From assembly GCF_002003465.1 (NCBI RefSeq), contig NZ_BDDQ01000006.1, forward strand, positions 62,001 to 126,000: a stretch of DNA of 64,000 bases. The letters run 5' to 3'. This document shows positions 1 to 8,718 of this stretch, one piece after another; position 1 is the stretch's first letter, and each line of letters starts with the position of its first letter. A model generated the notes under the pieces. The model did not search any database. It had not been told where the DNA came from and worked only from the letters and a program-made list of their open reading frames with translations. The DNA is from Caenibacillus caldisaponilyticus (GTDB taxonomy: Bacteria; Bacillota; Bacilli; Bacillales; Sporolactobacillaceae). The position numbers and the translations under genes were made by a program.

Positions 1-100
1 ATCCATGAGGGTTGCATCGCGCAATTGAAATCGTTGAACCTAAAATATTTAACAAAATCAAAAAACGAAGTCTTACAGGAAACAGGGAGGGCAGCAAACC

Positions 101-1072
101 GTGAACATATGGAAAACGCGTCTGACCGAATTGCTCGGCATCCGCTATCCCGTCATTCAGGGCGGCCTGGCGCACCTCGCATACAGCGAGCTGGCCGCAG
201 CGGTTTCGAATGCCGGCGGCCTCGGACAATTGACCGCCATGACGTGCGCATCTCCCGAAGCGTTGCGCGCGGAGATCCAAAAAATGCGGGAGATGACGCC
301 CCATCCGTTCGGGGTGAATTTTGCCATCGGCCAACACGGCCGGCCGTACATGGATTATTTGCGCATCGCCATCGAGGAAGAAGTCCCCGTCGTCACGATC
401 ACCGGCGGCAATCCTGCGCCTGTTTTGAAAGCGCTTGAAGGTACGCCGATCAAAAAATTGGTGCTTGTCTCTTCGCGGCGACAGGCGCAAAAAGCCGAAT
501 CCCTCGGCGCCGATGCGGTGATGGCCGTCGGTTTTGAAGGCGGCGGGCATCTCGGCCGCGACGATGTCGGAAGCCTCGTCCTCATCCCGCAAGTGGTCGA
601 TGCCGTCCGGATCCCGGTCGTCGCTTCGGGAGGCATCGGCGACGGCCGCGGCTTCATGGCCGCTATGGCGCTCGGCGCCGACGGCATTGAAATGGGAACG
701 CGCTTCATCGCCACGAAGGAGTGCGTCGCCGCCCATCCCGCATACAAACAGATGCTGCTTGAGGCCGATGAAACGAGCACGGTCGTGATCAAAAAATCGT
801 TGGGGATGCCGGCGCGCGCGCTGAAAAACGCATGGACGGATCGGATTGCGGCGCTGGAAGCGGAGGGAGGCGGCTACGAGGCATTAAAGGATTATATAAG
901 CGGGGACGCGAATCGCCGCCTGATTCATCAAGGCGATCGCGAAACGGGCTTCGGTTGGGCCGGGCAGATTGTCGGCCGCATTCATGATGTGCCGACGGTT
1001 GCGGAGCTGTTTGAACGCATGTTCAAAGAGGCCGAAGCGATCAGAAAGGCGTGGGCGCTGGGAGCGCTATAA
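101..1072 (+). CDS. Nitronate monooxygenase-like flavoprotein
   Basis: A 323-residue TIM-barrel FMN enzyme of the 2-nitropropane dioxygenase / FabK superfamily. Family members oxidise alkyl nitronates, or reduce enoyl-ACP in the FabK branch. Visible marks are the N-terminal YPVIQGG segment, the GFEGGGHLG loop with the candidate catalytic His150, and the phosphate-binding stretches GGIGDGRG (177-184) and GADGIEMGTRF (192-202). The GTG start at 101 has GGAGG at 86-90, a good spacing. It is probably cytoplasmic and stands alone, convergent with the yktB homologue. B. subtilis YrpB is a plausible relative. The His in the GGGHLG loop favours nitronate monooxygenase, but substrate cannot be set from sequence. 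Confidence 0.85.
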   Translation: MNIWKTRLTELLGIRYPVIQGGLAHLAYSELAAAVSNAGGLGQLTAMTCASPEALRAEIQKMREMTPHPFGVNFAIGQHGRPYMDYLRIAIEEEVPVVTITGGNPAPVLKALEGTPIKKLVLVSSRRQAQKAESLGADAVMAVGFEGGGHLGRDDVGSLVLIPQVVDAVRIPVVASGGIGDGRGFMAAMALGADGIEMGTRFIATKECVAAHPAYKQMLLEADETSTVVIKKSLGMPARALKNAWTDRIAALEAEGGGYEALKDYISGDANRRLIHQGDRETGFGWAGQIVGRIHDVPTVAELFERMFKEAEAIRKAWALGAL

Positions 1073-1240
1073 AAGGCGCCTCGCTTTGCGCCGGTGCGGC
1101 CGCGAGCAAGCCCGCGATGATGAGAAGGCGCAAAAAGCGCCAGCGAGGCCGGCGCCCTTGGAATCGGTTCTAAGTTTTCTCACCGCGGTGGGATCGGAAG
1201 CCGCTCACGTTTTCGTTGAACCGTTTCGCTTAAGAACGGC

Positions 1241-1272
1241 TTTGAGCGCCGGCGTGCGGCGCGGCGCTCAAA
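1241..1272 (-). terminator. Hairpin spanning the yktB stop codon
   Basis: A perfect 11-bp inverted repeat (1241-1251 with 1262-1272, 10-nt loop) lies across the TGA of the minus-strand gene. Downstream on the minus strand there is no clear T run, so it may be a weak terminator or an mRNA 3' end stabiliser. Confidence 0.4.
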
Positions 1273-1885
1273 GCAGGACCGCCGCGCGGGTCGTCCACTG
1301 GTAAAGGGGAGCCAGCGCGGTGAATGTTTGTTCAAAGATCTCGATAAGATCCGTGCGGCGGACGGCCTCCTCCCTTGGGATCGTCACGCCGCAAAGCAAT
1401 TCGGCCTTCTTGACTTTTCCGAGCCGCTCGATCATCTCGGCATCCAACCGGTTGACCGTTTCCGGACGGGTATGATCGGTTGACCAGACGAAAGACGGAG
1501 GGATGATGGCGCGGATTTCCGCCTCGCGCTCCGCCAACGCCCGGGCATAGGCGGCTTTGTTGGCCGCTTCATCGAGGACGGCGAACCAGACGAACACATG
1601 GGTCCGCCACAGACCGATTTGAAAATGCGGATGTTTTTTATATCCTCTTTTATCGCTGCTGAACGCCACCCACGTATTGTCCGGAGGATGAACGGTGCGC
1701 CGGGCGTGTTTGGCGACGTGGGCGTACACGTCCTCGCCGGTCATGGCGGTCAACATCGGCGCGAACATTTCACCGAGCGCTTCCAATTTCGGACGGACGG
1801 TGGCGATGAGCGCTTGCATGCGCGGTTCCAATCCTTCGACGGCAAAGACCTCAAAATCCTTTTCGGTAAATCCAGTGAACGCCAT
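1268..1885 (-). CDS. yktB: YktB family protein (DUF1054)
   Basis: A 205-residue cytoplasmic protein of the DUF1054 / YktB family, whose function is unknown. It begins MAFTGFTEKDF and contains the aromatic stretch around KKHPHFQIGLW that I associate with the family. The reading frame stays open further upstream, but the ATG at 1885 has an excellent ribosome site (AAAGGAGG) 7 nt before it, and the resulting length is close to the usual 210 residues. It is adjacent to a divergent small gene and the yktC homologue, as in B. subtilis. Its stop codon lies in a perfect inverted repeat. Confidence 0.88.
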   Translation of the reverse strand: MAFTGFTEKDFEVFAVEGLEPRMQALIATVRPKLEALGEMFAPMLTAMTGEDVYAHVAKHARRTVHPPDNTWVAFSSDKRGYKKHPHFQIGLWRTHVFVWFAVLDEAANKAAYARALAEREAEIRAIIPPSFVWSTDHTRPETVNRLDAEMIERLGKVKKAELLCGVTIPREEAVRRTDLIEIFEQTFTALAPLYQWTTRAAVLL

Positions 1886-2272
1886 GGCAGTTCCTCCTTT
1901 ATTAATGGGTACGGAATCCGACGGAATGAACGCCGGGGCATCGCGCACTGCGAAACACTCCGGGGTTGCCGCGAGGTTCATAAACGGAAGGTCGGAGGGG
2001 AACGCCGCCGCGCCTTCCGCGCTTAATGCCCCATTTTATACAAAACAGGGTTTTTCCTAATTAGAATACACGCCTCTATGCCCGCAAGGCAAGGGAGGGA
2101 CCGATGCGGATTTTCATGATCAAAAAAAACATTTTGTTGCATAGTATTGATAAAAATCATATGATATCAACACTAAAGGGACAAAACGGATGAACCGTGA
2201 TAGGGAAGAGCCGCTGTCGTGATCGTTGGATACCTCGTTCATCCCCCAATTTGAAAGGATGTGGATCGAAAA
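1886..2272. other. Divergent intergenic region yktB / small gene
   Basis: About 390 bp with no convincing gene. Reading leftwards, TATAAA at about 2036-2041 could be a -10 for yktB. An AT-rich stretch at 2131-2175 holds an inverted pair TTGATA (2147-2152) / TATCAA (2165-2170) and is the likely promoter zone for the rightward gene. No complete consensus promoter is visible. Confidence 0.4.
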
Positions 2273-2461
2273 ATGAAACAGGTGATCCAGACGCTCAAAA
2301 GAACCGACGCGGAAAGGCGCATTCCCGTCCTGCGATTGGAAATCGATTATGAATTGGCAACGTTGCACGAAGCGATGGTGAATGAAAATCTCGAAGAAAT
2401 CGAAGCGGCAAAGCAGCGTCTCGAAAGGCTACGCCAGGAAATGCTCCGATTGGAAGCTTGA
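2273..2461 (+). CDS. Small helical protein, conserved position between yktB and yktC
   Basis: A 62-residue, charged and probably all-helical soluble protein starting MKQVIQTLKR; its second half (VNENLEEIEAAKQRLERLR) looks like a short coiled coil. The ATG at 2273 is chosen because AAGGATGTG at 2255-2263 forms a good ribosome site 9 nt upstream; an in-frame GTG at 2261 sits inside that site. It is followed directly by a strong terminator. B. subtilis has the small gene ykzI in the same place, and this may be its counterpart, but I do not recognise the sequence with confidence. Function unknown. Confidence 0.7.
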   Translation: MKQVIQTLKRTDAERRIPVLRLEIDYELATLHEAMVNENLEEIEAAKQRLERLRQEMLRLEA

Positions 2462-2510
2462 TACCATTCACAAAGAAGCGGTCGGGGCGTACCATGAACC
2501 CCTTTTATTT

Positions 2511-2534
2511 CCCCCTTCAAACAGGGGGTTTTTT
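2511..2534 (+). terminator. Rho-independent terminator
   Basis: CCCCC (2511-2515) pairs with GGGGG (2524-2528), followed by six T. It ends the small gene 50 bp upstream. Confidence 0.85.
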
Positions 2535-2740
2535 CGTCGCCCACCGATAAGGCGCGCGCGACGGCACGCGTGCGGCAGGAGACAAACCGGACTAGGCTTT
2601 TTGAAGCGCCCGAATCGCTGAAAGCGGACCGGGCGTGCGGGAACGCCTGACGCGGCCGGCGGAGGATGCCAAAGATTTGCAATCTCGGCGGTTTCTTGTG
2701 TCATAATAGAGAAGATGATGTGAGTAAAGGAGTTCGGAAG

Positions 2741-3574
2741 ATGGCGATGGAGACTTCGATATGGCACAAGATTCATGAGGATGCGGAAAAATGGATCCGT
2801 GAAGCGGGGGCATTGCTGAAAAAAGCCATTGCCGGGCCATTGGACGTGCAGACGAAAGCGTCGCCGGATGATCTGGTCACCAATATGGATAAAGAAATTG
2901 AACGCTTTTTTATCGAGCGCATTCGCGCGGCCTATCCCGGGCATCGCATTGTTTCGGAAGAAGGTTACGGCGACGAGGTGAATGCCGATGAAGGCGTGAT
3001 TTGGCTGTTGGATCCGATCGACGGAACGATGAATTTCGTTCACCAAAAGCGCCATTTTGCCGTTTCCGTCGGCGTCTATGAAAACGGCGTCGGCCGGGTC
3101 GGCTTGATCTATGACGTCATGGCCGACGACCTCTACCACGTCGTGCGCGGCGACGGCGCCTATTATAATGAAACGCGCTTGGAGCTGCTCGATGAAGGAC
3201 GGCTGGATACGGCCGTTTTGTCCATTAACGGCACATGGCTCAACCGCAATCGCCGCATCGATCCCGAGATCGTGCGCACGATCGCTCGGCGGGCGCGCGG
3301 CACGCGTTCGTACGGTTCGGCCGCGATCGAGCTGGCCTATGTCGCGGCCGGGCGGTTGGACGCTTATTTGACGATGCGGCTTGCGCCTTGGGATTACGGC
3401 GCCGGCTTGATTTTGATCGAAGAGGTCGGAGGCGTGATCAGCCATGTCGACGGACGTGAGCTCAACTTATTGAAAGGCGGCTCGCTCCTTGTCGGCAAAA
3501 AGGGCGTTCACCGGGAAATCTCTCAAGTCATCCGGCAAGCGATCGCCGACGGCCTTTATGTGGAAGGGCAATAA
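2741..3574 (+). CDS. yktC: Inositol monophosphatase family protein (YktC)
   Basis: A 277-residue Mg2+-dependent phosphatase of the inositol monophosphatase / FBPase superfamily. The metal-binding residues are in place: SEE (Glu73, Glu74), DPIDGT (Asp91, Asp94) and the WDYGAG motif (Asp218). In B. subtilis YktC hydrolyses inositol monophosphate; related enzymes act on other small phosphoesters, so the true substrate is open. The ATG at 2741 follows TAAAGGAG (2725-2732) with 8-nt spacing; the open frame starts earlier, at 2666, but has no ribosome site there. A TTGCAA (2677-2682) and CATAAT (2702-2707) pair with 19-bp spacing may be its promoter. The gene converges with ylaF. Confidence 0.9.
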   Translation: MAMETSIWHKIHEDAEKWIREAGALLKKAIAGPLDVQTKASPDDLVTNMDKEIERFFIERIRAAYPGHRIVSEEGYGDEVNADEGVIWLLDPIDGTMNFVHQKRHFAVSVGVYENGVGRVGLIYDVMADDLYHVVRGDGAYYNETRLELLDEGRLDTAVLSINGTWLNRNRRIDPEIVRTIARRARGTRSYGSAAIELAYVAAGRLDAYLTMRLAPWDYGAGLILIEEVGGVISHVDGRELNLLKGGSLLVGKKGVHREISQVIRQAIADGLYVEGQ

Positions 3575-3576
3575 TT

Positions 3577-3601
3577 AAAGAAAAACCCGCCAACCGGCGG
3601 G
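3577..3601 (-). terminator. Terminator of ylaF (minus strand)
   Basis: CCCGCC / GGCGGG stem at 3586-3601 with an AACC loop. On the minus strand it is followed by a T-rich run (complement of AAAGAAAAA). Confidence 0.75.
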
Positions 3602-3605
3602 AAGG

Positions 3606-3776
3606 TCAACTTTCATCGGACACCTTGCGCTTCAAGCCGAAACCGATGCCCATAAAAAGGAAGACGGCCAAAATGGAAGCGATGATGCCCGCGACGCTTG
3701 TGACGGCGATGAAGTAACCGATGGCCACAAGGCTTGCCACCGTTAAGATGCTCAAGGTTAAAAAAACGGCTTTCAT
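3606..3776 (-). CDS. ylaF: YlaF-like small membrane protein
   Basis: A 56-residue membrane protein, short enough to be missed by a 60-residue cut-off. Reading the minus strand from ATG at 3776 gives MKAVFLTLSILTVASL..., with two hydrophobic segments (about residues 2-22 and 26-45) and a charged tail ending KRKVSDES. A ribosome site (GGGAGG) lies about 12 nt before the ATG and a terminator follows the stop. It sits just upstream of and divergent from typA, where B. subtilis has ylaF (DUF5325). Position and topology support the name; the function is unknown. Confidence 0.8.
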   Translation of the reverse strand: MKAVFLTLSILTVASLVAIGYFIAVTSVAGIIASILAVFLFMGIGFGLKRKVSDES

Positions 3777-3839
3777 CTTTTTTCAGACCTCCCGTATAAT
3801 TATCAGTTTACCGCAAGAAAGGGAAAAAAGAAAAGAATA

Positions 3840-3848
3840 TGTTATAAT
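3840..3848 (+). promoter_or_regulatory. Extended -10 promoter of typA
   Basis: TGT followed by a perfect TATAAT (3843-3848) makes an extended -10 element. No good -35 is seen at 17 bp. The start codon of typA is 41 bp downstream. Confidence 0.6.
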
Positions 3849-3888
3849 ATAAACGTTTGTGTATTGATTTAGTAAGGAGTCAATCGAC

Positions 3889-5727
3889 ATGACCAAGCAG
3901 AGAACGGATTTGCGCAATATCGCGATCATTGCACACGTCGACCATGGCAAGACGACGCTCGTCGACCAGCTGCTCAAGCAATCCGGAACTTTCCGGAAAA
4001 ATGAACACGTGCGCGAACGCGCGTTGGATTCCAATGACCTGGAGCGCGAGCGCGGCATTACGATTCTTGCGAAAAACACGAGCCTGATGTATAAAGACGT
4101 CAAAATAAATATTGTCGACACCCCCGGCCACGCCGACTTCAGCGGCGAAGTCGAACGGATCATGAAAATGGTGGACGGCGTGCTGTTGCTCGTCGATGCG
4201 TACGAAGGCGTCATGCCGCAGACGCGGTTTGTTCTGAAAAAAGCGCTCGAAGCCGGCCTCAAGCCGATCGTTGTCGTGAACAAGATCGATAAGCCGATGG
4301 CCCGCCCGGAAGCGGTCGTCGACGAGGTTTTGGAATTGTTCATCGATCTCGGCGCCGATGACGATCAATTGGAATTTCCGGTCGTCTATACGTCGGCCAT
4401 CCATGGCGTCGCCGGCACCGATCCGTCTGATGTGACGCACGACATGTCGGTCGTGTTCGACATGATTTTGGACCACGTGCCCGCTCCCGTTGACAACGCC
4501 GACGAGCCGCTGCAGTTTCAAGTGACGATGCTCGATTACAACGATTATGTCGGCCGCATCGGCATCGGCCGCATTTTCCGCGGCTCGATTAAAGTCGGCG
4601 ATTCCGCTGTCCTCATCAAAACGGACGGCCGCCAAAAAACGTTCCGCGTCACCAAATTGTTCGGGTTCTTCGGATTAAAACGCCTCGAGATCGATGAAGC
4701 GAAAGCCGGCGATCTCATCGCGATCACCGGGATTGAGGACATCAACATCGGCGAGACGATCAGCGATCCGGAACACATCGAACCGCTGCCGTTGTTGAAC
4801 ATCGACGAACCGACCATGCAGATGACGTTCCTCGTCAATGACAGCCCGTTCGCCGGCCGGGAAGGGGAATATGTGACGAGCCGCAAATTGCAGGAAAGGC
4901 TGTATGCGGAGACCGAACGCGACGTCAGCTTGCGCGTCGAACCGACGGATTCCACCGACGCCTGGGTCGTATCGGGCCGCGGGGAACTGCACTTGTCCAT
5001 CCTCATCGAGACGATGCGCCGGGAAGGTTATGAGCTTCAAGTCTCGAAACCCGTGGTCATCCAGAAAGAAATCGACGGCGTTTTGTGCGAGCCGTACGAA
5101 TACGTGCAAATCGACGTGCCGGAAGAATACGCGGGGGCGGTCATCGAGTCGCTCGGACGGCGCAAAGCCGAATTGCAAAACATGGAACAACAAGCGGACG
5201 GCCATTACAAATTGGAATTCATCGCGCCGTCGCGCGGCCTCATCGGTTACCGCCGCGATTTTCTCACGGAGACGCGCGGTTACGGCATCATGAGCCATCG
5301 GTTCGACCATTATCGGCCGGTTATCCCTGAACCGATCGGAGGCCGCCGGCAAGGAGTGCTCGTCGCCATGGAAACCGGACAGGCCACGGCGTACGCTTTG
5401 CTGCAGCTGGAAGACCGCGGCACGATGTTCATTGAACCCGGAACGATGGTCTACGAAGGCATGATCGTCGGCGAGCATACGCGCGAGAACGATTTGACCG
5501 TCAACGTGACGAAAGAAAAGCATATGACCAACGTCCGGAGCGCGACGAAGGAACAGACCTCGACTTTAAAAGCGCCGCGCCTCCTGTCTTTGGAAGACGC
5601 GCTCGCTTATTTGAATGAGGATGAATATTGCGAGGTCACGCCGAAAAACATCCGCCTGCGGAAAAAAATTCTCAACAAAACCGAGCGGGAACGCGCAGAA
5701 CGAAGGAACAAGGCGGTCAAAAAATAA
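3889..5727 (+). CDS. typA: Ribosome-associated GTPase TypA/BipA
   Basis: A 612-residue translational GTPase, identical in length to the B. subtilis protein. It binds the 70S ribosome in the EF-G site and is linked to ribosome assembly and cold or stress adaptation. GTPase motifs are intact: G1 AHVDHGKTT (15-23), RERGIT switch I, G3 DTPGHAD (77-83), and G4 NKID (131-134). These are followed by domain II, two EF-G-like alpha/beta domains and the BipA-specific C-terminal domain with a basic tail. The ATG at 3889 has TAAGGAG 9 nt upstream. It is divergent from ylaF and upstream of ylaH, the B. subtilis order. Confidence 0.97.
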   Translation: MTKQRTDLRNIAIIAHVDHGKTTLVDQLLKQSGTFRKNEHVRERALDSNDLERERGITILAKNTSLMYKDVKINIVDTPGHADFSGEVERIMKMVDGVLLLVDAYEGVMPQTRFVLKKALEAGLKPIVVVNKIDKPMARPEAVVDEVLELFIDLGADDDQLEFPVVYTSAIHGVAGTDPSDVTHDMSVVFDMILDHVPAPVDNADEPLQFQVTMLDYNDYVGRIGIGRIFRGSIKVGDSAVLIKTDGRQKTFRVTKLFGFFGLKRLEIDEAKAGDLIAITGIEDINIGETISDPEHIEPLPLLNIDEPTMQMTFLVNDSPFAGREGEYVTSRKLQERLYAETERDVSLRVEPTDSTDAWVVSGRGELHLSILIETMRREGYELQVSKPVVIQKEIDGVLCEPYEYVQIDVPEEYAGAVIESLGRRKAELQNMEQQADGHYKLEFIAPSRGLIGYRRDFLTETRGYGIMSHRFDHYRPVIPEPIGGRRQGVLVAMETGQATAYALLQLEDRGTMFIEPGTMVYEGMIVGEHTRENDLTVNVTKEKHMTNVRSATKEQTSTLKAPRLLSLEDALAYLNEDEYCEVTPKNIRLRKKILNKTERERAERRNKAVKK

Positions 5728-5941
5728 GTGTGTTTTTTCGGCACGCCGTTTCAGCTCCATTCGCCGGCAATGGACGAATGTCGGACGATTTTGCGGCGTT
5801 GGAAATGAAGACGATCGCCGACCGTCCGTTTTAAACCGCAAGCTGGGCGGCAGTGATGGCTTGATGGAAACCCGGCGATTCATTGCGGCGGGCGAATCAT
5901 CGATCGGCGTTTGCACGGTCGATTAGAGGAGGGAAAGATGG

Positions 5942-6271
5942 GTGGACGGATCGGAGAAATTTCACTTTTCGGGCTATGTTCAGTTTTTGCTCGATCACCC
6001 GTTGACCAGCCGGTATATGGGATTATATCTTTATCTCACCATCGTTGTGCTGTCGATCATCGTTTACAAACTCGGGTTTGCGAGAAAATTGCCGTTGCTG
6101 AAGTCGCTCATCATCTATGTCCTGCTCCTCATCGGTTGCGTCATTCTCTCGGTGCTCGCACTTCAGTTGCCGATCGTCGGCGCCTTATTCATCAGCGCGG
6201 TCGTGCTCATCGTGTACAAAATCCGGCTCAAGCTGTTCAAGAAAAAAAGCGGTGCGGATAAAGACGCCTGA
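5942..6271 (+). CDS. ylaH: YlaH-like membrane protein
   Basis: A 109-residue integral membrane protein with three hydrophobic segments at about residues 26-43, 51-73 and 75-92 and a basic C-terminal tail (KIRLKLFKKK). It matches the YlaH family by composition, size and position after typA. The GTG start at 5942 follows AGGAGGG with 8-nt spacing; an out-of-frame ATG at 5938 is ignored. A hairpin terminator follows. Function unknown. Confidence 0.85.
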   Translation: MDGSEKFHFSGYVQFLLDHPLTSRYMGLYLYLTIVVLSIIVYKLGFARKLPLLKSLIIYVLLLIGCVILSVLALQLPIVGALFISAVVLIVYKIRLKLFKKKSGADKDA

Positions 6272-6283
6272 TCATGCTAACGG

Positions 6284-6315
6284 GCCCGCTCGATGTCGTC
6301 TCGAGCGGGCCTTTG
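6284..6315 (+). terminator. Terminator between ylaH and ylaI
   Basis: GCCCGCTCGA (6284-6293) pairs with TCGAGCGGGC (6301-6310), a 10-bp stem with a 7-nt loop, followed by CTTTGTG. The T run is short. It lies between convergent ylaH and ylaI. Confidence 0.65.
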
Positions 6316-6354
6316 TGCGTGCGGAATGATTCGGCAATTCGGCTGCCGGAAGGC

Positions 6355-6558
6355 TTACCAATCCTCATTTGTATTTCTCAATCTATGAGGAACGCGATAT
6401 TTCCCCGTTTCCAAGCGTTCGATCGTGCGCTCGGTAATCCGGTCGTAGCAAGCCTTGCAGAGATAGGTGTGAATCGGACGGTTGCGGAGCCGCTTTGCCA
6501 GCGGGCTATCGTCCGGAAGTTCTTCTATTTTATCGCATAACGCGCATTTGACTTTCAT
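6355..6558 (-). CDS. ylaI: YlaI zinc-ribbon protein
   Basis: A 67-residue soluble protein of the YlaI / DUF2197 family. Two CxxC knuckles (Cys5-Cys8 and Cys34-Cys37) could bind one zinc ion. The rest is charged and helical, ending RLRNTNEDW. It is on the minus strand downstream of ylaJ but separated from it by a terminator, so it may have its own promoter. Function unknown. Confidence 0.85.
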   Translation of the reverse strand: MKVKCALCDKIEELPDDSPLAKRLRNRPIHTYLCKACYDRITERTIERLETGKYRVPHRLRNTNEDW

Positions 6559-6607
6559 TCAAGCCTCACCACCTTGTCCTCATCATTATAACATGTGCGG
6601 CGCGGAC

Positions 6608-6645
6608 AAAAAAAGACGGCTTGCCCGTCATTCGGGCGGCCGTCC
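6608..6645 (-). terminator. Terminator of ylaJ (minus strand)
   Basis: On the minus strand an outer GACGG / CCGTC stem encloses an inner CCCG / CGGG hairpin and is followed by seven T. Confidence 0.8.
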
Positions 6646-6658
6646 GGTTCAATATTCA

Positions 6659-7282
6659 TCATGGTTGGGTTTCGGTTTTGCGCGCCTGATCGAGCCGGCG
6701 CTGTTCGCCGGTGTCCGTCGGCGCTTGTTTTTTGGAAGGTTGCGTTCGGACCGGGTTATTGATGCGCCGGTTGCCGTCGTTTTGCAGATTGTCGCTCGGC
6801 TGCAAAGGTTGTTGCGGCACTTCCGGGACAATGCGTTCGACGATCGCCGCCAATTCGTTGGCCACCCCGGATAAAGGTTGGCCGCGCCGGATTTTGTTTC
6901 CCATGTTTTTCAATCGCTGCACGATATCCGGATCGCTGGTGACGGCGGCGTTTGCCCCGTACGGATCGTTCTTTAATGCTTGAGCGACGGAATATTTAAT
7001 GGTGCCGACGCGGCTCCGATCCAAATCTTTGTCGACGTCGATGCCGACGACGGCGTAATCGCCGGCCACGATCGCCGTCGCGTCGCGTACGCCCGGCACA
7101 TCATTCGCCAGCGTGACGAGTCTTTTGGCGATTTCGCGGTTGGATGGATTGCGATCGGGGCGGTCGACGCTTTGTTTCACTTCACGGACGCCGCGGGCAT
7201 TGCCATCGCTGGCGTTGCGGTCCGTGCCGCATCCCGATAGCAAAAAAAGAACGGCGGTCACGGCGAAAACCTGTTTGAGCAT
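6659..7282 (-). CDS. ylaJ: YhcN/YlaJ family sporulation lipoprotein
   Basis: A 207-residue secreted lipoprotein. The signal peptide ends in a lipobox, LLSGC, with Cys18 as lipidation site. The central region (residues about 48-145) is the YhcN/YlaJ domain, with alternating V/I-rich strands around VRDATAIVAGDYAVVGID. The C-terminal 50 residues are polar, rich in P, Q and N and probably disordered. In B. subtilis this family is linked to the spore inner membrane and germination. AAAGGAGG precedes the ATG. The ylaK (PhoH-type) gene that normally neighbours ylaJ is absent here. Confidence 0.88.
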   Translation of the reverse strand: MLKQVFAVTAVLFLLSGCGTDRNASDGNARGVREVKQSVDRPDRNPSNREIAKRLVTLANDVPGVRDATAIVAGDYAVVGIDVDKDLDRSRVGTIKYSVAQALKNDPYGANAAVTSDPDIVQRLKNMGNKIRRGQPLSGVANELAAIVERIVPEVPQQPLQPSDNLQNDGNRRINNPVRTQPSKKQAPTDTGEQRRLDQARKTETQP

Positions 7283-7508
7283 GAAAAAGGCCTCCTTTGA
7301 TAAAACAGGTTTTACCCGTATTGTTACCCGACCGTTCGTAATTATTCTTTCGCCGACGCCGTGTCCGTGCGGCGTCCGTGAATGCCGCCGTTTTGCCGCG
7401 ACGCCTGTTCTATTTTGTTTCGTTCATGAGGCGTATGGGCGCTCCGCGGCAAGCGCCGGGCGGACGGCCAGTCCGGAAAGAGGGCCGCCGCCTGCCGCTG
7501 CCGCCGCG

Positions 7509-7976
7509 TCATTCAACATGGATGCGCGTGATGTGGGTGACCGGTTTGTCAGGGGCCTGTTTGTCCAAATAAACGAGAGGGCCGTCTTCCTTCAGGATTT
7601 TGCCGTCGCGGCTGAATTGAAAAGCCCCCTTCATGACGGTTTCAAGGGGAAGAGAGGTCCGCTTCCCGTCCGCCGTTTCGAAGATGACCGCCGCCGCTCC
7701 TTCCAAAGGCTCGGCGTTTTCGATGAACGGTTTGACAGGGATGACGAAGGAGCGCGTGAGCCATTCCTCTTTATTGTAGCGACGCCGGCTTTTGGCGAGC
7801 CGCGGCATGGCCGCGCCCGCCCGTTCATCCTTTTGTTCCTCAAGAAAGCGATCGAGATCAAAATCATCCGCCAAAAAATCTTCGAGCGCAATTTTTCGGT
7901 CGTCGAAAATCCAACTGCTCGGATCCAAGGTGATGGGGAATTTAACGCGTCCGACGATCGGTATGATTTCCAGCAT
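7509..7976 (-). CDS. ylaL: YlaL-like conserved protein
   Basis: A 155-residue soluble protein without signal peptide, starting MLEIIPIVGRVKF. It corresponds in size and place (between ylaJ and ylaN) to B. subtilis YlaL, whose function is not established. I see no catalytic motif. AAGGATGG precedes the ATG at 7976, and a near-consensus sigma-A promoter lies about 90 bp upstream. About 225 bp separate it from ylaJ with no gene between. Confidence 0.75.
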   Translation of the reverse strand: MLEIIPIVGRVKFPITLDPSSWIFDDRKIALEDFLADDFDLDRFLEEQKDERAGAAMPRLAKSRRRYNKEEWLTRSFVIPVKPFIENAEPLEGAAAVIFETADGKRTSLPLETVMKGAFQFSRDGKILKEDGPLVYLDKQAPDKPVTHITRIHVE

Positions 7977-8063
7977 GGACCATCCTTCTTTCTGATGATG
8001 TCATCCGTATGCGAAGCGTCTAAACGCTTTCAGGGCGCATCGGTATAACCCGCTCAATGTCTA

Positions 8064-8092
8064 AGTATAATGAGTTAAAAAACATTTGTCAC
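8064..8092 (-). promoter_or_regulatory. Sigma-A promoter of ylaL
   Basis: On the minus strand, GTGACA (8092-8087) and TATACT (8069-8064) are separated by exactly 17 bp, each matching the vegetative consensus in five of six positions. Confidence 0.7.
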
Positions 8093-8215
8093 ACGGTCCG
8101 GCAGAAGATGGGGAAGGGTGTGACGAACATCACTTGCAAAACAACTATTCCTTGCATTTTCGCCTTTTAAATTTTAAGATGAAAGATAGGACGGTATTTG
8201 AACGGAGGGATCGCA

Positions 8216-8500
8216 TTGACGACGGAAATCGAGGCGAGTCAGCGGGAGAAAGCTTATGAGCTGCTCAAAGCCGATGCCCAAAAGATCCTGAATTTAATAG
8301 AAGTGCAATTGGAAAACCTCACGATGCCGCAATGCCCGGTTTATGAGGAAGTATTGGATACACAAATGTTTGGCCTTTCGCGGGAAATCGATTTTGCCAT
8401 CCGGCTCGGCCTGATCGATGAAAAAGAAGGGAAGGCGCTGTTGGAATCGCTGGAAAGGCAATTGTCGTTGCTTCACGAGGCGGTGACGCGCAATAAATGA
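8216..8500 (+). CDS. ylaN: YlaN, iron-linked regulator
   Basis: A 94-residue helical protein, nearly the length of B. subtilis YlaN (93). It contains the highly conserved central block [20 protein letters not shown]. In B. subtilis and Staphylococcus aureus, YlaN is required under iron limitation and reported to bind and counteract Fur. The start is taken as TTG at 8216 because GGAGGG (8204-8209) lies 6 nt upstream; the longer frame from TTG at 8198 would put that site inside the coding region. A weak promoter, TTGCAT (8152-8157) with TAAGAT (8175-8180) at 17 bp, precedes it. Confidence 0.92.
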   Translation: MTTEIEASQREKAYELLKADAQKILNLIEVQLENLTMPQCPVYEEVLDTQMFGLSREIDFAIRLGLIDEKEGKALLESLERQLSLLHEAVTRNK

Positions 8501-8503
8501 TCA

Positions 8504-8547
8504 AAACTCAAACTATCGATGTCGAACCGATGGTTTGGGTTTTTTAA
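8504..8547 (+). terminator. Terminator of ylaN
   Basis: A long imperfect stem (AACTCAAAC...GTTTGGGTT) is followed by a run of six T. It separates ylaN from ftsW. Confidence 0.7.
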
Positions 8548-8718
8548 TACCTAAGGGCTCAACGAATCCCTCCGCGCTCGGATTCGCCATGATCGTTCGT
8601 GTTTCCCCCGGTACAGACGCTGTCCGGACAAGCCGACAAGGGCTTGCCCACGGCGGTGGCGGTTTTGGCCTTGCGGCGGACGCAGGGCGCCGCGTGATCC
8701 GCGAACTTATATTGTGTT

